DNA of 64,000 nt from Streptomyces noursei ATCC 11455 (GCF_001704275.1 NZ_CP011533.1:3162001-3226000), one strand, 5' to 3'; positions 1 to 10,312 are shown, counted from the first letter of the stretch. The notes: generated by a model from the sequence alone, not told the origin. Numbers and translations are program-made.

Positions 1-521
1 TCGACGGCGTCGTGGTGGTGGTCCGGGTCGTCCGCCAGCCGCGCTCCACAATCGGAGCACAGGCCCGGGCAGTCCTCCCGGCACACCGGCTGCAGCGGCA
101 GTGCCAGCACCACCGCGTCCCGCAGCACGGGTTCGAGGTCGAAAAGATCGTCCTCGATGTAGAACGTGTCCTCCTCGTCCTCGGCGTCGTCGCCGGACTC
201 AGTGGTCCGGACGTCGGCGTCGGGGTAGGAGAACAGCTCCTGGAAGTCCGCTTCGAGCACTCGCTCCAGCGGCTCCAGACACCTTACGCACTCCCCCTTC
301 ACGGTCGCACGGGCGGTACCTGTGACAAGCACCCCGTCCATGACCGCTTCCAGGCGGAGGTCGAGTTCGATCGGCTCGCCCTCGGGCGCTCCGATGATCT
401 CGTTGCCGAGGTCCGCGGGGGCCTCGACGGAGCGGGAGAGCCGCTTGAGCGTGCCGGGACGACGACCCAGCTCGCGTGTGTCGAACACGAGCGGGGAACG
501 GTGGTCGAGGCGGGCGTTGAT
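1..521 (-). CDS. DUF177 (YceD-family) protein, 3' end outside window
   Basis: Reads from about 521 down past position 1, so the C-terminus is missing. The N-terminus reads NARLDHRSPLVFDTRELGRR, followed by an acidic stretch. A cysteine cluster (CVRC, then CREDCPGLCSDCG) and a histidine run (DPDHHHDAV) follow; this layout is known from actinobacterial DUF177/YceD proteins encoded next to rpmF and rnc. The role is uncertain; the family is tied to rRNA or ribosome metabolism. Start problem: an in-frame TGA lies at 551-549, and no ATG, GTG or TTG occurs in frame before a GTG at 488-486, which would remove the conserved first 13 residues. An ATC at 521-519 has AGGA five bases upstream and is one base from ATG; I use it as the provisional start. 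The DivIVA-like gene lies 166 bp upstream on the same strand. Confidence 0.8.
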   Translation of the reverse strand, partial: MNARLDHRSPLVFDTRELGRRPGTLKRLSRSVEAPADLGNEIIGAPEGEPIELDLRLEAVMDGVLVTGTARATVKGECVRCLEPLERVLEADFQELFSYPDADVRTTESGDDAEDEEDTFYIEDDLFDLEPVLRDAVVLALPLQPVCREDCPGLCSDCGARLADDPDHHHDAV

Positions 522-687
522 GGCTTTCCTGCTTTCTGTACTGCGGTGTCAGCGACCCACGGCCGGTATCCGGCGTGCGGGCAGCAGCGATCGCGGGCAT
601 ACACACGACCGAACGGCCAGAATACTGGACGGCCCCCGATAGGCCCAATCCGCCCCGTCGCCCCTCGGCCACGGAGGCCGGCGGTGC

Positions 688-1785
688 CTAGTGGCGGCCC
701 TCTTCATACTGCCGCAGCTGGTCGAGGTTGATCAGGCTGGTGTCGAAGAGACTGGTCTCGTCCAGGGCGGCGGGCTGGGTGCCGGGGGCCTGGGGAACGT
801 GCTGGGGCTGCTGGGGCAGCTGCGACGGCTGGTAGCCGGTGCCCGCGTCGTAGCCCTGCTGCGGCACCTGGCCGGCCGGCTGCTGCCAGTCGTAGCCGTA
901 GAGGTCCTGGTGCTGGGTGTAGGGGACCTGCTCGGTGTGCTGCTGGTAGGGGTAGCCGTCCGGCTGCTGGTAGGCGACGGCCTGGCCGTCGTAGTAGCCG
1001 GGCTGCGGGTCGTGGAGCACCTCCTGGGGCACCGCCTGCGGGGCCTCCTGGAGCGGGGTGACGCCCGCCAGGCCGGCGAGGTAGTCCGCGTCGGCCTGCG
1101 GCGGGGCGGCGGTGTGCGGGTCGCTCTGGGCGGCGAGGTGGTCGGCGAGCTCGTCGATCGGGCGGGCGCCCTGGAGCTTGTCCCGGCCGCGGCCGACCGC
1201 CTCCAGGGTCTTGGTCAGGACGGCCTGAAAGGCACCGAACTTGGCGTCCACATAGGTGTCGGCGCGCTGCTTGAGGGTTTCCGGGTCGGCGCTGCGCTCA
1301 GGGGCCTCGACGTCCTCGTGGCCCATTTCGTCGAGGCCGGGGCCGCGACCGAGCAGCTTCTCGCGGCCGCGGTCGACGGCGCCGATGGTCTTGGTGAGCA
1401 CGACCTCGAAGTTGGCGAGCTTGCTGTCGACGTAGTCGTCGGCCTGGATGCGGATCTCCTCGGCCTCCTGGCGGGCCTCGGCCAGGAGGCGGTCCGCCTC
1501 GTCCTGAGCCTGTCGGACCACCTCGGTGTCCGAGATCAGCGAACCGCGCTGGCTGTGCGCGGACTCGATGATCCGCTCGGCCTCGGCGCGGGCCTCCTCC
1601 ACCATCTGCTCGCGCCCGCCGAGGAGTTCCTGCGCCTGGGCCAGGGAACCGGGCAGCGCGCCGCGCACTTCCTCCAGCATGGCGAGCAGCTCGGCGCGGT
1701 TGACCACGCACGAGGCCGACATGGGCACGGACCGGGCGCTGCCGACGGCTGCGACGATGTCGTCGAGCTTCTTCTGGACGTCCAC
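688..1785 (-). CDS. DivIVA-like coiled-coil protein
   Basis: 365 residues. Residues about 50-130 are a long alanine/glutamate/arginine-rich coiled coil, of the sort often mis-annotated as ATP synthase F0 subunit b. Two similar segments follow: YVDSKLANFEVVLTKTIGAV near 115-135 and YVDAKFGAFQAVLTKTLEAV near 180-200, an internal duplication. The next ~130 residues are rich in Gln, Pro and Tyr and look disordered. The tail, LFDTSLINLDQLRQYEEGRH, is compact and acidic, suggesting a docking motif. No membrane segment is visible. Conserved Streptomyces proteins at this place, between coaD and the DUF177/rpmF genes, resemble cell-wall or polar-growth coiled coils; that role is inference. Confidence 0.8.
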   Translation of the reverse strand: MDVQKKLDDIVAAVGSARSVPMSASCVVNRAELLAMLEEVRGALPGSLAQAQELLGGREQMVEEARAEAERIIESAHSQRGSLISDTEVVRQAQDEADRLLAEARQEAEEIRIQADDYVDSKLANFEVVLTKTIGAVDRGREKLLGRGPGLDEMGHEDVEAPERSADPETLKQRADTYVDAKFGAFQAVLTKTLEAVGRGRDKLQGARPIDELADHLAAQSDPHTAAPPQADADYLAGLAGVTPLQEAPQAVPQEVLHDPQPGYYDGQAVAYQQPDGYPYQQHTEQVPYTQHQDLYGYDWQQPAGQVPQQGYDAGTGYQPSQLPQQPQHVPQAPGTQPAALDETSLFDTSLINLDQLRQYEEGRH

Positions 1786-1913
1786 CTTGGACTCGCCACT
1801 CTCTGCAGGATCGTAAGGACGGAACGGGACGACTGTACGGCCAGGAGCCCCCGTCCCGACACCTGCTGACGATCCGTCAGAACAGGGTCGGTCCTACCGC
1901 ACCGGGTGCCGGG

Positions 1914-3022
<1,109 letters not shown>

Positions 3023-3197
3023 GGGCCCGTCCTTACGTTGAGCGTGGTCGGAGAGGGGCGGGGCCCGGTGGACTCCGCTCTCCCACGATATGTCCGTCCC
3101 CCGAGGGGCGGGTCCGCCCCCGGCATCGCCCGACCGTGATCGTTCTCACGGGCCGGGTGCGGTCGGCCTGTGCCCATGGCTCGACCTTTGTCCGGAT

Positions 3198-6185
3198 TCA
3201 GCCCTTGTCCAGATAGCTCTCCCGTTCGTCGTCCAACAGGGCGGACAGTGCGGTCCGCAGTTCGGGGCAGCCGGTCAGCTCCGGGTCGGCGGCGACCAGG
3301 GCGGTGGCCTCCTCACGGGCCGCCGTGATCACCTCCTCGTCGTCGATGACCGCGAGCATCCGCAGCGAGGAGCGGACGCCGGACTGCGCCTGGCCCAGGA
3401 CGTCGCCCTCGCGCCGCTGTTCCAGGTCGATGCGGGAGAGTTCGAAGCCGTCGAGGGTGGCGGCGACCGCGGCGAGCCGGGCGCGGGCCGGACTGGCCTC
3501 GGGCATCTCGCTGACCAGCAGGCACAGGCCGGGCGCCGAGCCGCGGCCGACCCGGCCGCGGAGCTGGTGGAGCTGGGAGACGCCGAAGCGGTCCGCGTCC
3601 ATGATCACCATGACGGTGGCGTTGGGGACGTTGACGCCGACCTCGATGACCGTGGTGGCGACCAGCACGTCCAACTCGCCGGCGGCGAACCGGCGCATCA
3701 CGTCGTCCTTGTCGTCCGGGGCCATCCGGCCGTGCAGCACCGCCACCCGCAGGCCGGCGAGCGGGCCCTTGCCCAGTTGCTCGGCGATGTCGAGGACGGC
3801 CAGCGGGGGGCGCTTCTCGGCCAGGTCCTCCGGCGAACTCGGCTGCGCCGCCGGGTCCTTGGCCTTCTTGCCCTTGGGTGCCGGGGCCTCCTCGTCGTCG
3901 CCGATCCGCGGGCAGACCACATACGCCTGGTGGCCGGCGGCCACCTCCTCCCGGACCCGCTCCCAGGCGCGGGCGAGGAAGTGCGGCTTGTCCTTGGCGG
4001 GCACCACGTGGCTGGCGATCGGCGAGCGGCCGGCGGGGAGCTGGTCCAGCACCGAGGTCTCCAGGTCGCCGAAGACGGTCATCGCGACCGTCCGCGGGAT
4101 CGGCGTCGCGGTCATCACCAGCAGGTGCGGCGGTTGCTTGCCCTTGGAGCGCAGGGCGTCGCGCTGCTCGACACCAAAGCGGTGCTGCTCGTCGACGACC
4201 ACCAGGCCCAGGTCGTGGAACTGCACCACGTCCTCGATCAGCGCATGCGTCCCGATCACGACGCCGGCCTCGCCGGTGACCAGGTCGAGCAGCGCCTGAC
4301 GGCGGGCCGCGGCGCCCATCGAACCGGTCAGCAGCACCACCTTGGTGCCCTGCTCCGCGCCCCCGAGCAAGCCGCCCTCGGCCAGGTCGCCCATCATCTC
4401 CGTGACGGAGCGGTGGTGCTGCTGGGCCAGCACCTCGGTGGGAGCGAGCATCGCCGCCTGGCCACCGCTGTCGACGACGCCGAGCATGGCGCGCAGCGCG
4501 ACCATGGTGTTGTGGGTGACCGTGAAGTGGTCGGTCACATAGGCGTGGGAGGGGTGCGCGACGCTGATGCACTGGACGGGCCTGCGGCCGACGTGCTCGA
4601 CGGCCAGGACGGTGCGCCGGAAGGCGTCGCCGCCGGATCCTTCCTCGGGGACCGCGACCGTGACGTCGTGACCGCCGCCGGCCGCCGGGGCGCTGCGGGC
4701 CGTGCCGCCCAGGGAGCGCGCCAGCCAGGCGAGGTCGGCGGCCAACGGGGCCGGGGCGGCGCGGAAGAGCCGGGCGGCACCGTCGGTGCCGAGGGGGTCG
4801 CCGCCGGCGTCCAACAGGCCGGTGAGCAGCGCCCGGCGGTCCTTGACGGGGGCGTTGCGGTAGGCGTCGGGGACGGCGCGGCCGGCCGGCGCGGCGCCGC
4901 CCGCGCCCACGGTGCGGCCCAGCTCGTACGCGTCGAGCGGGCGCGGGCCGCCGTCGTCGAGGTCCACCGGGGTGGCCGGGGCGATCGACCAGCGCGGCCG
5001 GCCGTCGTCGTCCAGCAGGTCGGCCCGCAGCGCGCGGGTGGTCAGCACCCGCTCCCCGGTGGCCCTGGACGAGACGATCCACAGGTGCTCGTCGTCGCAC
5101 TCGACGGTGCTGCCGTCGGACAGCACCAGCCGCCACACCTCCCGCTCGCCCTGCGGGAACACCCCGTCCACCAGGGCGGTCCCGCCGCTGGGCACCACCA
5201 CTTCGGTGCCCGGCGCCATCTCTCCCATGGGGCGGAAGCCGCGCGGGGTGAGCACCAGGGCGTCCAGCGGCTGGGCCTTGCCGGAGCCGACCTCGCCCTG
5301 GAGGAGGCGGTGCATCGGGTGCTCGGTCGCCAGGTCGTCGAAGATCTCCCGGCTGACCTTCGTCTGGCCCTCGGTGAGCGTGAAGGGCAGCCGGGCGTCG
5401 AACGCGTCGAGGATGCCGCCCTGGATCAACCTCCGCGGCACGGCGGGGAGTTGGGCGTCGGCGAAGCGGCGGCGGGCGAGCGCGACCTGCAGGACGAACG
5501 CCTCGTCCCACTTCAGCCGCGCCCGGGCGTCGGCGATGTCGGCCTTGGTGCCGGGGCGGTGGATCTTCAGCAGCGCCTCGGTGAGCGGGATCAGGGCGCG
5601 GCCCTCGCGCAGCCCGGGGGGCAGCGGGTCCACCGCGTCCTGGGCGCTGGGCAGCACCGCGTCCACCGCCTTGGCGATCTTCCAGGAGGCCATCTGCTGG
5701 CACGCCGGATAGATCGGCATGAGCTGATTGGCGAAGGCGTCGACGACGCCGTTGTCGGCGTCCCGGTCGAGGAGTTCGTATTCGGGGTGGGCCAGTTGGA
5801 GCTTGCGGTTGAAGACCGAGACCTTGCCCGCGAACATCGCGCGCCTCCCGGGCAACAGGTCCTTCTGCGGCTTGTGGATGCCCTTGCCGAAGAAGACCAG
5901 CTGGAGCCGGCCGCTGCCGTCCGTGAGCGTCACCTCCAGCCGCTGTCCGCGGCCGTGGTTGAAGGTGAGGACGCGGGCGTCGGCGACCTGGGCGACGACC
6001 GTGACGTGCTCGTCCAGCGGCAGGTCGGAGAGCCGGGTCAGCTCACCGCGCTCGGCATAGCGCCGCGGATAGTGGTGCAGCAGATCGCCGACCGTTTCCA
6101 GGCCGAGGTGTTCGGCCAGGACCTTCGCGGTGGTGCCGCCGAGGATTTTCTTCAGGGGTTCGTCGAGCGCTGCCACGCGTTCCAT
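3198..6185 (-). CDS. recG: ATP-dependent DNA helicase RecG with in-frame intein
   Basis: 995-residue precursor. Removing residues 304-559 leaves a 739-residue RecG of normal length. RecG remodels stalled replication forks and recombination intermediates. The N-terminal wedge/OB domain precedes the helicase core; Walker A is split as GEVGSGK (297-303) and TMVALRAM (560-567). After the intein come the DEQH box (VVVDEQHRFG), TATPIPRT, TTVIEVGVNVP and QLRGRVGRG. A Lys-rich acidic insert (EAPAPKGKKAKDP) lies between the motor lobes. The start is the ATG before ERVAALDEPLKK; an in-frame ATG 21 bases upstream is possible. The helicase cannot bind ATP until splicing rebuilds GSGKT. Confidence 0.95.
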   Translation of the reverse strand: MERVAALDEPLKKILGGTTAKVLAEHLGLETVGDLLHHYPRRYAERGELTRLSDLPLDEHVTVVAQVADARVLTFNHGRGQRLEVTLTDGSGRLQLVFFGKGIHKPQKDLLPGRRAMFAGKVSVFNRKLQLAHPEYELLDRDADNGVVDAFANQLMPIYPACQQMASWKIAKAVDAVLPSAQDAVDPLPPGLREGRALIPLTEALLKIHRPGTKADIADARARLKWDEAFVLQVALARRRFADAQLPAVPRRLIQGGILDAFDARLPFTLTEGQTKVSREIFDDLATEHPMHRLLQGEVGSGKAQPLDALVLTPRGFRPMGEMAPGTEVVVPSGGTALVDGVFPQGEREVWRLVLSDGSTVECDDEHLWIVSSRATGERVLTTRALRADLLDDDGRPRWSIAPATPVDLDDGGPRPLDAYELGRTVGAGGAAPAGRAVPDAYRNAPVKDRRALLTGLLDAGGDPLGTDGAARLFRAAPAPLAADLAWLARSLGGTARSAPAAGGGHDVTVAVPEEGSGGDAFRRTVLAVEHVGRRPVQCISVAHPSHAYVTDHFTVTHNTMVALRAMLGVVDSGGQAAMLAPTEVLAQQHHRSVTEMMGDLAEGGLLGGAEQGTKVVLLTGSMGAAARRQALLDLVTGEAGVVIGTHALIEDVVQFHDLGLVVVDEQHRFGVEQRDALRSKGKQPPHLLVMTATPIPRTVAMTVFGDLETSVLDQLPAGRSPIASHVVPAKDKPHFLARAWERVREEVAAGHQAYVVCPRIGDDEEAPAPKGKKAKDPAAQPSSPEDLAEKRPPLAVLDIAEQLGKGPLAGLRVAVLHGRMAPDDKDDVMRRFAAGELDVLVATTVIEVGVNVPNATVMVIMDADRFGVSQLHQLRGRVGRGSAPGLCLLVSEMPEASPARARLAAVAATLDGFELSRIDLEQRREGDVLGQAQSGVRSSLRMLAVIDDEEVITAAREEATALVAADPELTGCPELRTALSALLDDERESYLDKG
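4509..5276 (-). other. Class-3-type intein in the RecG Walker A loop
   Basis: 256 residues (RecG 304-559). Seen: residue 1 is Ala, not Cys or Ser; the intein ends THN and the next extein residue is Thr. Trp66 lies in DEHLW (block B), Cys236 in VQCISVAHPSHAYV (block F) and Thr254 just before the terminal His255-Asn256. This Trp/Cys/Thr triplet, with a non-nucleophilic first residue, is the published signature of class 3 inteins, where the block F Cys makes the first branched intermediate. Two degenerate LAGLIDADG-like segments remain (ELGRTVGAGG, 118-127; LLTGLLDAGG, 150-159), both lacking the catalytic Asp. Excision restores GEVGSGK-TMVALRAM, a canonical RecG P-loop. Splicing activity is inferred, not shown. 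Confidence 0.92.
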
Positions 6186-6293
6186 TGCACACCACGCCAC
6201 TGACAACGAGCCACCGACGCCGCTTTCCGCGGCCGGGAATTCCGGAACCGGACGGCATTCCGGTCGGCCTTCTCGATACCCGGGTGCGGCGCG

Positions 6294-7955
6294 CTATTCC
6301 ACGCCGATCAACAGCGGCGCCGCGTATTCGCCGCCTTCGTAGACGACGGTGTCCACCGCGAGATGGCGTTCGCGCACATGCCGCTCCAGCCGTTCGCCGA
6401 GCGCCTCGGGTACGTCCGCGCCGAGGACCAGGGTGACCAGTTCGCCGCCGGCGGAGAGCATCCGGTCGAGCACCGTCATCGCGGTGCGGGCCAGGTCGGG
6501 CCCGATCACCGCGACATCGCCGTCGATCAGGCCGAGCACGTCCCCGGCCTGGCAGACCCCGGCCATCGTCCAGGACCGGTGCTCGGCGACGGCCAGCTCG
6601 GCGTAGCGGGTGGCGCCGGCCGCCGCGGTCATCGCGACCACGTCCTCGTCGAAGCTGCGGCCCGGCTCGTGCACCGCCAGCGCGGCGAGGCCCTGGACGG
6701 CGGAGCGGGTGGGGATGACGGCGACCCGTACACCCTCGGCGCGGGCCTGCTCGGCGGCGGCCGCCGCGGTGTGCCGCAGCTCGGGATCGTTGGGCAGCAG
6801 CATCACCTCGCGGGCGCGGGCCTGCCGGATCGCCTGGACCAGTTCGCCGCTGGCCGGCGGCTCCCCCGGGCGTACCGTCACCGTCGTCGCGCCGGCCCCG
6901 GCGCAGAGTCCGGCGAGCCCGGTGCCCGGCACCACCGCGACGACGGACCGGGCCGCCAGCGCGGGCTCCTTGGCCCGGGGGCCCGCGCCGAAGTGGGTGA
7001 TCCGGATCCGGTACGGACGGCCGGCCTCGATGCCGGCCTCCACCGCGGCCCCGGCGTCGTCGACGTGCACATGGACGTTCCACAGACCGTCCCCGCCGAC
7101 CACCACCAGCGAGTCGCCGAGCCGGTCGAGCCGGGCCCGCAACCGGGCCACCTCGGCGTCCCCGGCCTCCAGCAGGTAGATCACCTCGAAGGCGGGCCCG
7201 CCGGCATGCGGGTCGGCGCAGCCCTCCGTCTCCCGGCCCGCCGCCGCGCAACCGAACGGCTCGGGCAGCGGGCCGCCGACCCGTACGGCGACGGGGACGG
7301 CGGTGACCTCCCCGGACAGGGCGTCGGCGAGCGCGCCCAACAGGGCCACCAGCCCGCAGCCGCCGGCGTCCACCACCCCCGCCTTCCTCAGCACCGCGAG
7401 CTGGCCGGGAGTGGCCTCCAGCGCCTCGGCCGCGCCCCGGTGGGCGGCCCGGGCGACCTCCGCGACCCCGGCGGCCCCGCCGGCGGTCCGCTCGGCGGCG
7501 CCGGCCGCGGCGGTCGCCACGGTCAGCACGGTGCCCTCCACGGGGTGTGCGACCGCCTCGTAGGCCGCCGTCGCGGCCCGGCGCAGCGCCCGCCGCAGCG
7601 CCTCCGCAGCGCCCGTCTCCCCGGCCGGGGCGGCGACCAGCACCTGGGCCATGCCGCGCAGCAGCTGGGCCAGGATGGTGCCGGAGTTGCCGCGCGCCCC
7701 GATGAGAGCGCCGTGCGCCATCGCACCCACGGCGTCGGCGAGCGCGGGGGCGGTGCCGGCGGAACCGTGACCGTCGAAGGCGGCCTCGACCGCGCGGGCG
7801 GCCGATTCCAGCGTCAGGTAGAGGTTGGTGCCGGTGTCGCCGTCGGCGACCGGGTAGACGTTGATCGCGTCGATCCGCTCGCGTTCCCGTCCGAGCGCCT
7901 CCAGGGCCAACCCGCACCAGGTGCGGACGGCGGCGGCGTCGAGCGGGTAGGGCAC
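6294..7955 (-). CDS. DAK2/DhaL-domain protein, FakA-like kinase
   Basis: 553 residues from a GTG preceded by AGGAGGA at ideal spacing. The N-terminal DAK2 (DhaL) domain carries the Mg-ATP loop VYPVADGDTGTNLYLTL (about 40-56) and the GARGNSGTILAQLLRG motif (near 104-119). The middle and C-terminal parts look like the DegV-related half of FakA/YloV proteins (MLLPNDPEL, then MTVLDRMLSAGGELVTLVLG). FakA phosphorylates fatty acids bound to FakB for phospholipid synthesis; whether this protein does so is inference, and no fakB is in the window. It lies between recG and rpmB, a conserved actinobacterial and Firmicute order. It is divergent from rpmB. Confidence 0.88.
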   Translation of the reverse strand: MPYPLDAAAVRTWCGLALEALGRERERIDAINVYPVADGDTGTNLYLTLESAARAVEAAFDGHGSAGTAPALADAVGAMAHGALIGARGNSGTILAQLLRGMAQVLVAAPAGETGAAEALRRALRRAATAAYEAVAHPVEGTVLTVATAAAGAAERTAGGAAGVAEVARAAHRGAAEALEATPGQLAVLRKAGVVDAGGCGLVALLGALADALSGEVTAVPVAVRVGGPLPEPFGCAAAGRETEGCADPHAGGPAFEVIYLLEAGDAEVARLRARLDRLGDSLVVVGGDGLWNVHVHVDDAGAAVEAGIEAGRPYRIRITHFGAGPRAKEPALAARSVVAVVPGTGLAGLCAGAGATTVTVRPGEPPASGELVQAIRQARAREVMLLPNDPELRHTAAAAAEQARAEGVRVAVIPTRSAVQGLAALAVHEPGRSFDEDVVAMTAAAGATRYAELAVAEHRSWTMAGVCQAGDVLGLIDGDVAVIGPDLARTAMTVLDRMLSAGGELVTLVLGADVPEALGERLERHVRERHLAVDTVVYEGGEYAAPLLIGVE

Positions 7956-8191
7956 GTCGTCCTCCTGGAGGGTCGCGGGATGCACCCGCACAGTAGTCGC
8001 GCTCCGGTGGGGAGGCCGGGGCGGGGGCCGGAGGGTGCGTGATAGTTTCGTCCAGAGGAAGCGGCCGTTGTATGCTGCTCCGGTTGCCCGATGAAAATCG
8101 GGCCATTCCTCTCCTGTCGGCGCCGGCACGGCCATGCACTCGGTCCGACAGGTTCTCACCGTAAGTGCATCTGAAGTCTTTGGAGTGACCC

Positions 8192-8377
8192 GTGGCTGCC
8201 AACTGCGACGTCTGCGGCAAGGGGCCGGGCTTCGGCAAGAGTGTCTCGCACTCGCACCGCCGCACCAACCGTCGTTGGAACCCCAACATCCAGACGGTGC
8301 GTGCAGTGGTCGGGCGCACGCCGAAGAAGCTGAACGCCTGCACCTCGTGCATCAAGGCCGGCAAGGTCTCGCGCTGA
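8192..8377 (+). CDS. rpmB: 50S ribosomal protein L28, zinc-binding form
   Basis: 61 residues from a GTG with upstream TGGAG. Contains [20 protein letters not shown] and ends [14 protein letters not shown]. Cys5/Cys8 and Cys50/Cys53 make two CxxC pairs, so this is the C+ (zinc ribbon) paralogue. Streptomyces commonly also has a Cys-free paralogue induced under zinc starvation through Zur; none is present here. It is the only plus-strand gene in the first 10 kb. Confidence 0.98.
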   Translation: MAANCDVCGKGPGFGKSVSHSHRRTNRRWNPNIQTVRAVVGRTPKKLNACTSCIKAGKVSR

Positions 8378-8413
8378 CGACTTAGCCGTAGCGCAGCCCC
8401 GCCGGTTGCTTAT

Positions 8414-8443
8414 GAAGCCGGTCCACCTCGGTGGGCCGGCTTC
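8414..8443 (+). terminator. Hairpin between convergent rpmB and thiD
   Basis: GAAGCCGG...CCGGCTTC, a 14-bp stem with one T/G mismatch around a TC loop, 37 bp after the rpmB stop and before the thiD stop. No U-run; probably bidirectional. Confidence 0.7.
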
Positions 8444-8515
8444 TGCCATTGCTCGGGGAAACCGCCCTGGCTCCGGTAGCCCCGGGAAGCACCGCGGTCG
8501 GCGCCCGCCCCGTGG

Positions 8516-9334
8516 TCAGTTCCCGCCGTGCAGCCGCCACCCGTGGTCGACGGGTCCGATGCCCGCGCCCAGCCGGAAGCCGGCCGCGATGGCGCCGGTG
8601 ACGTACTCCTTCGCCGCCGCGGCGGCCTGCGGGACGGTGTCCCCCTGGGCGAGCCGGGCGGCCAGGGCGCTGGCGAGGGTGCATCCGGTGCCGTGGGTGT
8701 GCCGGTTGTCGTGACGGGGGGCGCGCAGCCAGTGCTCCTGGCTGCCGTCGGTGAGCAGATCCACCGCGTCGCCGGCCGCGTCCGCCGCGTCGGACGGCAG
8801 GTGGCCGCCCTTGATGAGCACCCAGCGCGGCCCGCACGCCAGGATCGCGTCGGCGGCCCGACGCATCCCGTCCGCGGTGTGCACCCGTATACCGGTGAGC
8901 TGTGTCACCTCGTCGAGGTTGGGGGTGGCGACCGTCGCGGTGGGCAGCAGCTTGCTGCGGACCGCGTCCAGCGCGGAGGCGGCGAGCAGGGCGTCGCCGT
9001 GCTTGGAGACGCCGACGGGGTCGATCACGACCGGGACGGTGAGCTCGGCGAGCAGTTCCGCGACGGTTTCCACGAGCGCGGCCGAGGAGAGCATCCCGGT
9101 CTTCACGGCCTGGACGCCGATGTCGTCGACGACGCTGCGGAACTGGGCGCGCACCGCCTCGACGGGCAGCTCCCACGCGCCCTGGACGCCCAGGGAGTTC
9201 TGGGCGGTGACGGCGGTGAGCACGCTCATGCCGTGGGTGCCCAGCGCCAGCATCGTCTTCAGGTCGGCCTGGATGCCCGCACCGCCGCCGGAGTCGGAGC
9301 CGGCGACGGTCAGCACGCGGGGAGGTGTCTGCAT
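8516..9334 (-). CDS. thiD: hydroxymethylpyrimidine / phosphomethylpyrimidine kinase
   Basis: 272 residues. Two successive phosphorylations make HMP-PP for thiamine synthesis. Ribokinase fold: [20 protein letters not shown] at the N-terminus, [16 protein letters not shown] in the middle and [16 protein letters not shown] near the C-terminus, the anion hole with the ThiD Cys. It follows thiL by 9 bp on the same strand, so the two probably form one thiLD transcript. No TPP riboswitch was recognised upstream of thiL. Confidence 0.96.
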   Translation of the reverse strand: MQTPPRVLTVAGSDSGGGAGIQADLKTMLALGTHGMSVLTAVTAQNSLGVQGAWELPVEAVRAQFRSVVDDIGVQAVKTGMLSSAALVETVAELLAELTVPVVIDPVGVSKHGDALLAASALDAVRSKLLPTATVATPNLDEVTQLTGIRVHTADGMRRAADAILACGPRWVLIKGGHLPSDAADAAGDAVDLLTDGSQEHWLRAPRHDNRHTHGTGCTLASALAARLAQGDTVPQAAAAAKEYVTGAIAAGFRLGAGIGPVDHGWRLHGGN

Positions 9335-9343
9335 GCCGCGAAT

Positions 9344-10312
9344 CTACTCGGCGTCCCCGTTGTCGCCGAAGTGGTCCCAGCCGGCCTTGGCCCAGGGGGC
9401 GCCGTCCACCGTCACCTGGGGCAGCGCCGAGGGGTTGAGGACCTCGCCGATCATCTTCCATCGGGCGGGCAGCTTCACGTCGGGCGGGAAGGTGGCCACG
9501 ATGGCGTGGTCCTCGCCGCCGTTGAGCACCCACTGCATCGGGTCCACGCCGACCGCCGTGCCGATGTCGGACATCTGCGAGGGGATGTCGATGCTGGCCG
9601 AGCGCAGGTCGATGCGGACCTTGCTGGCCTCGGCGATGTGCCCGAGGTCGGCGACGAGGCCGTCGCTGACGTCGGTCATGGCGGTGGCGCCGAGCCCCGC
9701 GGCGGCCGGGCCGGCGTGGTAGGGCGGTTCGGGGCGGCGGTGGGCCTCCACGAAGGCCCGGGGGGAGCGGAAGCCGCGGGTGAGCACCGCGTGGCCGGCG
9801 GCGGACCAGCCGAGCCAGCCGGTGACCGCGACCACGTCGCCGGGCTGGGCGCCGGCCCGGGTCACCGGCTCCTGGTTGCGCAGGTCGCCGAGGGCGGTGA
9901 TGGCGACGGTGATGGTGTCGCCGCGGACGACGTCCCCGCCGACCACGGCGGCGCCGGCCACCTGGCATTCGTCGCGCAGCCCGTCCATCAGCTCGGTGGC
10001 CCAGGTCGCGGGGAGTTCGGCGGGGACGACCAGGCCGAGCAGGATCGCGGTGGGCACCGCGCCCATCGCCGCGATGTCGGCGAGGTTCTGCGCGGCGGCC
10101 TTGCGGCCCACGTCGTAGGCGGTGGACCAGTCGCGGCGGAAGTGCCGTCCTTCGAGGAGAATGTCGGTACTGGCGACGACCCTGCGGTCCGGCGCGGTGA
10201 CCACCGCGGCGTCGTCCCCCGGCCCGATCCGTACGGCGGGAGTGGAGGTGAGCCGGGAGGTGAGCTCTCTGATAAGCCCGAACTCCCCCAGCTCGCCCAC
10301 GGTGCCCTTCAT
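9344..10312 (-). CDS. thiL: thiamine-monophosphate kinase
   Basis: 322 residues. ATP-dependent phosphorylation of thiamine phosphate to TPP, the last step of the pathway. Diagnostic segments are GELGEFGLIRELTSRL, IGPGDDAAVV and STDILLEGRHFRRDWS, then an internal AQNLADIAAMGAVPTAILLG and TDVSDGLVADLGHI. The ATG at 10312 has GAAGGG seven bases upstream. A longer frame runs upstream but lacks family similarity. Divergent from the Lrp-type gene; the 157-bp gap should hold both promoters. Confidence 0.96.
   Translation of the reverse strand: MKGTVGELGEFGLIRELTSRLTSTPAVRIGPGDDAAVVTAPDRRVVASTDILLEGRHFRRDWSTAYDVGRKAAAQNLADIAAMGAVPTAILLGLVVPAELPATWATELMDGLRDECQVAGAAVVGGDVVRGDTITVAITALGDLRNQEPVTRAGAQPGDVVAVTGWLGWSAAGHAVLTRGFRSPRAFVEAHRRPEPPYHAGPAAAGLGATAMTDVSDGLVADLGHIAEASKVRIDLRSASIDIPSQMSDIGTAVGVDPMQWVLNGGEDHAIVATFPPDVKLPARWKMIGEVLNPSALPQVTVDGAPWAKAGWDHFGDNGDAE

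Noticed and set aside
3090..6203. 1037-codon open frame antisense to recG
   Set aside because: Third-position GC bias leaves the opposite strand open. Its His/Gln/Gly-rich translation has no recognisable domain and it spans the intein too.
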